9,761 nt of DNA from an uncultured Mycoplasmatota bacterium (lineage in GTDB: Bacteria > Bacillota_I > Bacilli_A > RF39 > UBA660), in assembly GCA_900552975.1 (NCBI GenBank), contig UWSL01000054.1:1-9761 (forward strand), written 5' to 3'. Below are positions 6,528 through 9,761 of the stretch, piece by piece. Both the position numbers and the translations under genes were made by a program. Each line of letters starts with the position of its first letter. Within the stretch, counting starts at the first letter, position 1. The notes beneath the pieces were generated by a model. That model did not search any database, was not told where the DNA came from, and saw only the letters and a list, made by a program, of their open reading frames with translations.

Positions 6528-6806
6528 CTAACTAGCTTTCTTTTCTGTTTTTTTTGTTGTTTTTGCAGCTTTTGCAGTTTTTGCTTCTGTTTCTACTTTT
6601 TTAACATTTGATACGTGAATAGGTGCTTCAATTTCAACAATTGATCCTACTTCGTTCATTCTATTTGGTTTAACATGCTTTTTAACGATATTAACACCTT
6701 CAACAACGACTTTGTCTTTGTTTCTTAGTGTTTTAGTTATACTACCAGTTTTGCCTTTATCTTTTCCAGCAATTACTAATACTTTATCTCCAACTTTAAC
6801 TTTCAT
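6528..6806 (-). CDS. rplX: 50S ribosomal protein L24 (uL24), C-terminal region replaced by a basic low-complexity tail
   Basis: This is a 92-residue L24, against ~103 in Bacillus. Residues 1-68 are a normal KOW domain: VKVGDKVLVIAGKDKGKTG, VVVEGVNIVKKHVKP and IEAPIHVSNV. L24 starts 50S assembly and its loop reaches the tunnel exit. After V68 the expected strands (TRVGxxxxDGKKVR and a KKSG-type end) are absent. They are replaced by about 24 residues made almost only of Lys, Ala, Thr and Glu (69-92), ending KKTEKKAS. The DNA there has an imperfect 9-base tandem repeat and a run of eight A. Neither alternative frame after that run gives back the family C-terminus, so this is not a simple sequencing frameshift. 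AGGAGG precedes the ATG. The gene ends with two in-frame TAG codons. Confidence 0.95.
   Translation of the reverse strand: MKVKVGDKVLVIAGKDKGKTGSITKTLRNKDKVVVEGVNIVKKHVKPNRMNEVGSIVEIEAPIHVSNVKKVETEAKTAKAAKTTKKTEKKAS
6561..6587. repeat. Imperfect 9-base tandem repeat in the rplX tail
   Basis: On the plus strand TTTTGCAGC (6561-6569), TTTTGCAGT (6570-6578) and a decayed TTTTGCTTC (6579-6587) follow one another. In the rplX frame they encode the alternating Lys/Ala/Thr residues of the unusual L24 tail. The nearby run of eight T (6548-6555, eight A on the coding strand) is a further slippage-prone tract. Confidence 0.7.
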
Positions 6807-6816
6807 ATAGTCCCTC

Positions 6817-7185
6817 CTATAATACTTCAGGTGCTAGTGAAACTATTTTCATGAATTCTTTTTCACGTAGTTCACGAGCAACAGGTCCTAATACTCTTGT
6901 TCCGATTGGACTCTTATCATCTTTAACTAAAACGCATGCATTGTCATCAAATTTTATGTATGAACCATCAGCTCTTCTTACACCTTGTACTGTTCTTACG
7001 ATTACTGCTTTTACAACTTTTCCTTTTGGAATATTACTATTAGGAATAGCTTTTTTTACTGTTCCAATAACGATATCACCAATGTTACCGCTTTTTACTT
7101 TACTTCCGCCAACTACTTTAATAACAAGTAATTCACGAGCTCCTGAGTTATCAGCAACTTTAAGTCTTGTTTCTTGCATTACCAT
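6817..7185 (-). CDS. rplN: 50S ribosomal protein L14 (uL14)
   Basis: This is a 122-residue L14, exactly the usual bacterial length. L14 lies at the subunit interface, contacting 16S rRNA helix 14 (bridge B8) and, in other bacteria, the silencing factor RsfS. The start MVMQETRLKVADNSGAR, the NIGDIVIGTVKKAIP segment, the VRTVQGVRRADGSYI segment and IGTRVLGPVARELR are all as expected. AGGAGG sits 7 bases before the ATG at 7185; the ATG two codons later is less likely because family members start with M-x-Q-x-E/xTRL at this distance. The TAG stop is part of TAGGAGG serving rplX. Confidence 0.97.
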   Translation of the reverse strand: MVMQETRLKVADNSGARELLVIKVVGGSKVKSGNIGDIVIGTVKKAIPNSNIPKGKVVKAVIVRTVQGVRRADGSYIKFDDNACVLVKDDKSPIGTRVLGPVARELREKEFMKIVSLAPEVL

Positions 7186-7196
7186 AATGATACCTC

Positions 7197-7457
7197 CTAT
7201 AGAATTACAGCCTCAACTAATACTTCAGCAAGTTCATATCTCTTTGTTTTAGATAATGGTCTTGTACTAGTTATTCTAACTGTATCTCCTTCTTTAGCTT
7301 TGTTTAATTCATCATGAGCTGTATATTTTTTAGAATATTTAACTCTTTTACCATAAAGTGGATGCTTTTTATATGTTTCAACTAGAACGGTAATAGTCTT
7401 GTCGTTTTTAGCACTTACAACTTTACCTACTAATGATGTTTTCTTAGTTTCTTCCAT
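7197..7457 (-). CDS. rpsQ: 30S ribosomal protein S17 (uS17)
   Basis: This is an 86-residue S17, full length for the family. It is an OB-fold primary 16S rRNA binder in the 5' domain of the 30S subunit. Visible motifs are GKVVSAKNDKTITV, ETYKKHPLYGKRVKYSKKY, AHDELNKAKEGDTV and TRPLSKTKRYEL. The ATG overlaps the rpmC stop as TAATG, with GGAGG about 9 bases upstream inside the rpmC reading frame. The stop TAG is the first part of a TAGGAGG that also serves as the rplN ribosome binding site. Nothing in the protein is unusual. Confidence 0.97.
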   Translation of the reverse strand: MEETKKTSLVGKVVSAKNDKTITVLVETYKKHPLYGKRVKYSKKYTAHDELNKAKEGDTVRITSTRPLSKTKRYELAEVLVEAVIL

Positions 7458-7675
7458 TATTCTTCGCCTCCATTTTCAATTTCTCTTTCGCGTAGAATTG
7501 TATTCATTCTAGCAACATTTTTTCTTAATTCACGAACTCTTGATGATTTTTCTAATGAACCAGTTGATTGTTGTAATCTTAAATCAAATAATTCTTTCTT
7601 AGATTCTTTAATTTTAGTTTCTAACTCTTCGTTAGATAGAGCTCTAAGTTCTTTCATTACTTCACTAACCTTCAT
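7457..7675 (-). CDS. rpmC: 50S ribosomal protein L29 (uL29)
   Basis: This is a 72-residue L29, a small two-helix hairpin protein at the exit-tunnel rim next to L23, where it forms part of the docking platform for signal recognition particle and trigger factor. Seen here are LSNEELETKIKESKKELFDLRLQQSTG and the closing VARMNTILREREIE, both diagnostic. The ATG at 7675 is chosen over upstream GTG codons (7687, 7684) because those lie inside the AAGGTGG ribosome binding site at 7684-7690, while 7675 is 8 bases from it and gives MKVSEV. It overlaps rplP by 11 bases. It ends with TAATG, sharing one base with the rpsQ start, so translation of the pair is probably coupled. Confidence 0.95.
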   Translation of the reverse strand: MKVSEVMKELRALSNEELETKIKESKKELFDLRLQQSTGSLEKSSRVRELRKNVARMNTILREREIENGGEE

Positions 7676-8099
7676 TAGATTCACCACCTTTAACTTCTTT
7701 TTTTACAATTTTACATTTTACTGGCAACTTATGTGATGCTAATCTTAAAGCTTCTTTAGCTATCTCTTCAGAAACCTCACCGATTTCAAACATTATTTTG
7801 CCTTTTTTAACAACTGCAACGTATCCTTCTACGCTACCTTTTCCTTTTCCTTGACGAACACCTAAAGCTTTTTTAGTTAAAGGCATATCTGGGAAAATGT
7901 TAATCCAAACTTTTCCGCCACGTTTCATATAACGATTCATCGCAATACGAGCTGCTTCAATTTGTTGAGCTGTAATCCAAGCTCCTTCATTAGCCATTAA
8001 ACCATATTCGCCAAAATGTAATTCAGTATTACCTTTTGCACGGCCATCATATGGTCTACGATGTGACTTACGATATTTAGTTCTTTTTGGCATTAACAT
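7665..8099 (-). CDS. rplP: 50S ribosomal protein L16 (uL16)
   Basis: This is a 144-residue L16. I choose the ATG at 8099, giving the family-typical MLMPKRTKYRK. An ATG at 8108 would touch the AAGGGAG ribosome binding site (8109-8115), whereas 8099 sits 9 bases from it. L16 binds near the A-site tRNA elbow and is a late-assembly protein needed for peptidyl transfer. QIEAARIAMNRYMKRGGKVWI and EEIAKEALRLASHKLPVK are textbook. Departures are GLMANEGAWIT where GLQAxExxWIT is usual, RPYDGRAKG where GRMRGxAxG is usual, and VRQGKGKG where VRMGxGKG is usual. The first 23 bases overlap rpsC, and the TAG stop lies 11 bases inside rpmC. Confidence 0.96.
   Translation of the reverse strand: MLMPKRTKYRKSHRRPYDGRAKGNTELHFGEYGLMANEGAWITAQQIEAARIAMNRYMKRGGKVWINIFPDMPLTKKALGVRQGKGKGSVEGYVAVVKKGKIMFEIGEVSEEIAKEALRLASHKLPVKCKIVKKEVKGGESNEG
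7684..7690 (-). promoter_or_regulatory. Ribosome binding site of rpmC, inside rplP
   Basis: AAGGTGG on the minus strand, 8 bases before the ATG at 7675. It contains the GTG at 7687 that would otherwise be read as an upstream start, so it excludes that start. Confidence 0.75.
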
Positions 8100-8757
8100 C
8101 TGTAACATCTCCCTTCGTCACTTTCTTAGCAGGAAGAATTTCGCCTTTGTAAATCCATACCTTAACACCGATTTTTCCATAAGTTGTATTTGCTTCACTT
8201 ATTGCATAATCAACATCAGCACGAATTGTATGAAGTGGAACTGTACCTTCTGTATAACCTTCAGTACGAGCCATTTCAGCACCGCCTAATCTTCCAGATA
8301 CAGATGTTTTAATTCCTTTTGCTCCTGCTTTCATAGTGTTTCTAATAGCTCTTTTTTGTGCACTTCTGAATGGTGCTCTAGCTTCGATTTGGCTTGCAAT
8401 TTGATCTGCTACCAATTTTGCACTTAAATCAGGATTTTTCACTTCAATTATAGATACATAAATTTCTTCATCTACTAATTTCTTCAATTTATTTCTTAGT
8501 TTTTCAATATCTTCTCCGCCACGTCCGATAATAATACCAGGTTTAGCAGTATATATTTTAACTTCTGTTCTTTTTGCAGTTCTTTCAATAACTACTTGAG
8601 CAACTGCAGCGTCTTTCATTTTATCAGCGATATATTTTCTGATTTTGTTATCTTTATTTAATAAAATTCCAAAATCTTTTTTGTTAGCAAACCAGTTTGC
8701 TTCCCAATCTTTATTTACGCCGATTCTAAGACCTTTTGGATTGACTTTTTGTCCCAT
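8077..8757 (-). CDS. rpsC: 30S ribosomal protein S3 (uS3)
   Basis: This is a 226-residue S3, within the family range (~218-240). The N-terminus MGQKVNPKGLRIGV is canonical. A type II KH domain shows its GxxG loop as GRGG at residues 78-81 (AKPGIIIGRGGEDIE), and the C-terminal domain has SGRLGGAEMART, EGTVPLHTIRADVDYA and GVKVWIYKGE. S3 lines the mRNA entry channel with S4 and S5. Of the three helicase residues described for E. coli (R131, R132, K135), R131 and K135 are present but position 132 is Ser (FRSAQKR). AAGGAGG lies 9 bases before the ATG. The TAA stop is 23 bases inside rplP, so the two reading frames overlap. Confidence 0.97.
   Translation of the reverse strand: MGQKVNPKGLRIGVNKDWEANWFANKKDFGILLNKDNKIRKYIADKMKDAAVAQVVIERTAKRTEVKIYTAKPGIIIGRGGEDIEKLRNKLKKLVDEEIYVSIIEVKNPDLSAKLVADQIASQIEARAPFRSAQKRAIRNTMKAGAKGIKTSVSGRLGGAEMARTEGYTEGTVPLHTIRADVDYAISEANTTYGKIGVKVWIYKGEILPAKKVTKGDVTDVNAKKN
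8109..8115 (-). promoter_or_regulatory. Ribosome binding site of rplP, inside rpsC
   Basis: AAGGGAG on the minus strand, 9 bases before the ATG at 8099 and directly abutting the out-of-family ATG at 8108. It decides the rplP start in favour of 8099. Confidence 0.8.
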
Positions 8758-8758
8758 A

Positions 8759-9103
8759 CTATTTAGCCTCCTTATTATCAGATACTTTTACAGTAATATG
8801 ACTTGTTCTTTTATCTCTTCTATCAACTTTTGTTCTTGAACCAAATTTTATTCTTTTTAAAACTTGACCAGGGTTAATATAGCATTCAGAGACAATAAGA
8901 TCAGATTCTTTTGCGCCATTATTATTAACAGCATTAGCAATTGCAGAGTTTAATACTTTTGATATTAGTCTGCTTGCTTTTGTATTGGTGTTTGCTAAAA
9001 TTCCTTGTGCAGTTTCTACATCTTTGCCTCTAATAAGGTCTAAAGTCATTCTAGCTTTACGTGGTGCTATCATAGCACCTTTATGTATTGCGTATGCTTC
9101 CAT
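8759..9103 (-). CDS. rplV: 50S ribosomal protein L22 (uL22) with atypical tunnel-hairpin tip
   Basis: This is a 114-residue L22. The globular part is ordinary: IAPRKARMTLDLIRGK near residues 12-27, SAIANA near 53-58, and KRTSHITVKVSD at the end. L22 folds on 23S rRNA and sends a long beta-hairpin into the peptide exit tunnel, where with L4 it forms the constriction. The hairpin tip, residues 82-98, reads LKRIKFGSRTKVDRRDK. By my recollection E. coli has MKRIMPRAKGRADRILK at exactly the same numbering, so length is kept while the PRAxGRA core is gone. The codons are continuous and a compensated frameshift does not restore the usual motif. The start has a GGGAG 8 bases upstream. The TAG stop is one base before the rpsC ATG, and the rpsC ribosome binding site lies inside the last rplV codons. 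Confidence 0.96.
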   Translation of the reverse strand: MEAYAIHKGAMIAPRKARMTLDLIRGKDVETAQGILANTNTKASRLISKVLNSAIANAVNNNGAKESDLIVSECYINPGQVLKRIKFGSRTKVDRRDKRTSHITVKVSDNKEAK

Positions 9104-9119
9104 TACTTATTCTCCCTTC

Positions 9120-9383
9120 CTACTTTTGTCCAGCATGGCCACCGAATTTACGAGTTAAAGCAAATTCTCCTAGTTTGTGTCCAACCATGTCTTCAGTTAT
9201 ATATACTGGAATAAAATCTTTTCCATTATGAACAGCTATTGTGTGTCCGATAAAATCAGGATAAATAGTTGAACGACGAGACCAAGTTTTAATAACTTCT
9301 TTTTTATTATTTTTATTTAATTCTTGAACCTTTTTTAATAATCTATCAAATACATAAGGTCCTTTTTTTAAACTTCTTGCCAT
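9120..9383 (-). CDS. rpsS: 30S ribosomal protein S19 (uS19)
   Basis: This is an 87-residue S19, slightly shorter than the usual ~92 because the C-terminal tail ends soon after the GHAG motif. It begins MARSLKKGPYV and contains the conserved TWSRRSTI, FIGHTIAVHNGK and VPVYI-like (IPVYITEDMVGHKLGEF) segments. S19 sits in the 30S head with S13 and contacts the A-site finger of the large subunit. The usual GEFAPTR motif reads GEFALTR here, with Leu in place of Pro. The ATG lies 8 bases after an AGGAGG, which itself overlaps the rplB stop; the stop is TAG and a 16-base gap leads to rplV. There is no sign of truncation other than the short tail. Confidence 0.97.
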   Translation of the reverse strand: MARSLKKGPYVFDRLLKKVQELNKNNKKEVIKTWSRRSTIYPDFIGHTIAVHNGKDFIPVYITEDMVGHKLGEFALTRKFGGHAGQK

Positions 9384-9395
9384 TATTATTTCCTC

Positions 9396-9761
9396 CTATT
9401 TTTGTTTGCGACTAACAATTAGCTTGTTTGATTTCTTTTTAGAGCTTCTAGTCTTAACTCCCATAGCCTTTTTACCCCAAGGTGTCATTGGTGATTTACG
9501 TCCTACTGGAGTACGTCCTTCACCACCACCATGTGGATGGTCATTAGGATTCATTACAGAACCTCTGTTTGTTGGTCTGATACCTAAATGACGAGTACGA
9601 CCAGCTTTTCCTAAGTTAACTAATTCGTAATCTTCATTTCCTACAACACCAATTGTAGCAATACAAGTTCCTAGTACTTTTCTTGTTTCACCAGATTGTA
9701 ATCTGATTAAAACATATTTGTCTTCACGACCTAATATTTGAGCACTAGTACCTGCTGAACG
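9396..9761 (-). CDS. rplB: 50S ribosomal protein L2 (uL2), C-terminal part; 5' end outside window
   Basis: These are the last 121 codons of L2, ending in TAG; the gene continues beyond the window edge. The visible part starts at RSAGTSAQILGRE and carries the hallmark NPNDHPHGGGEGR and GRKSPMTPWGK segments of the C-terminal domain, followed by a basic tail ending IVSRKQK. L2 binds 23S rRNA near the peptidyl transferase centre and helps subunit association; the His-rich DHPHGGGEG loop is the part of the family closest to that centre. The stop is embedded in TAGGAGG, whose AGGAGG is the ribosome binding site of the next gene, rpsS. The family call is unambiguous; only the N-terminus is missing. 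Confidence 0.97.
   Translation of the reverse strand, partial: RSAGTSAQILGREDKYVLIRLQSGETRKVLGTCIATIGVVGNEDYELVNLGKAGRTRHLGIRPTNRGSVMNPNDHPHGGGEGRTPVGRKSPMTPWGKKAMGVKTRSSKKKSNKLIVSRKQK

Noticed and set aside
6528..6600. Frameshift in rplX hiding a normal C-terminus
   Set aside because: Both other frames after the A8 run stop quickly and show no DGKKVR-like segment.
6851..7252. A 133-residue plus-strand reading frame opposite rplN and rpsQ
   Set aside because: It lies antisense to two highly conserved ribosomal genes, has no ribosome binding site of note and no recognisable motif; it is a shadow of their codon use.
8100..8108. Longer rplP start at 8108, adding MLQ
   Set aside because: That ATG abuts the AAGGGAG binding site; the ATG at 8099 has proper spacing and gives the family N-terminus.

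Overview
The window is a single minus-strand stretch of the S10-spc-alpha ribosomal protein supercluster, read from about 9761 down to 1. It holds 21 complete genes and two cut by the window edges, in the order rplB (partial), rpsS, rplV, rpsC, rplP, rpmC, rpsQ, rplN, rplX, rplE, rpsN (zinc type), rpsH, rplF, rplR, rpsE, rplO, secY, adk, map, infA, rpmJ, rpsM, rpsK (partial). No gap exceeds about 20 bases and several junctions overlap, so this looks like one polycistronic message. I see no promoter, terminator, RNA gene, mobile element or CRISPR inside it.

The organism is a low-GC bacterium of the Firmicutes/Mollicutes side. The evidence is AT-rich DNA with AGA-rich arginine codons, strong AGGAGG ribosome binding sites, a four-cysteine (zinc) S14, a four-cysteine zinc lid in adenylate kinase, and a Bacillus-like gene order. 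rpmD (L30) is missing between rpsE and rplO, as I recall for mycoplasmas. TGA is a genuine stop (secY, map) and TGG encodes Trp, so the mycoplasma UGA-Trp code is not used. An uncultured gut relative of Mollicutes, Erysipelotrichia or the RF39 group would fit, but I cannot place it more precisely.

Region by region: 9761-6517 is the end of the S10 block and the start of the spc block, mostly large-subunit proteins around the exit tunnel (L22, L29, L24) plus S19, S3 and S17. Positions 6516-3467 hold the rest of the spc ribosomal proteins. Positions 3466-829 hold the translocon channel SecY, adenylate kinase and methionine aminopeptidase. Positions 825-1 hold IF-1, L36, S13 and the start of S11. 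Together they make ribosomes, start translation, trim the initiator Met and export the products.

I do not see an undescribed system here. The observations worth a second look are protein-level departures inside otherwise canonical genes: a rewritten tip of the L22 tunnel hairpin, an L24 whose C-terminal part is replaced by a Lys/Ala/Thr tail, an adenylate kinase P-loop with two Gly-to-Ala changes, an S3 lacking one helicase arginine, and altered motifs in L16, S19 and S8. At the DNA level, TAG stops are in the majority despite AT-rich DNA, and a recurrent TAGGAGG junction fuses the stop codon with the next Shine-Dalgarno sequence.
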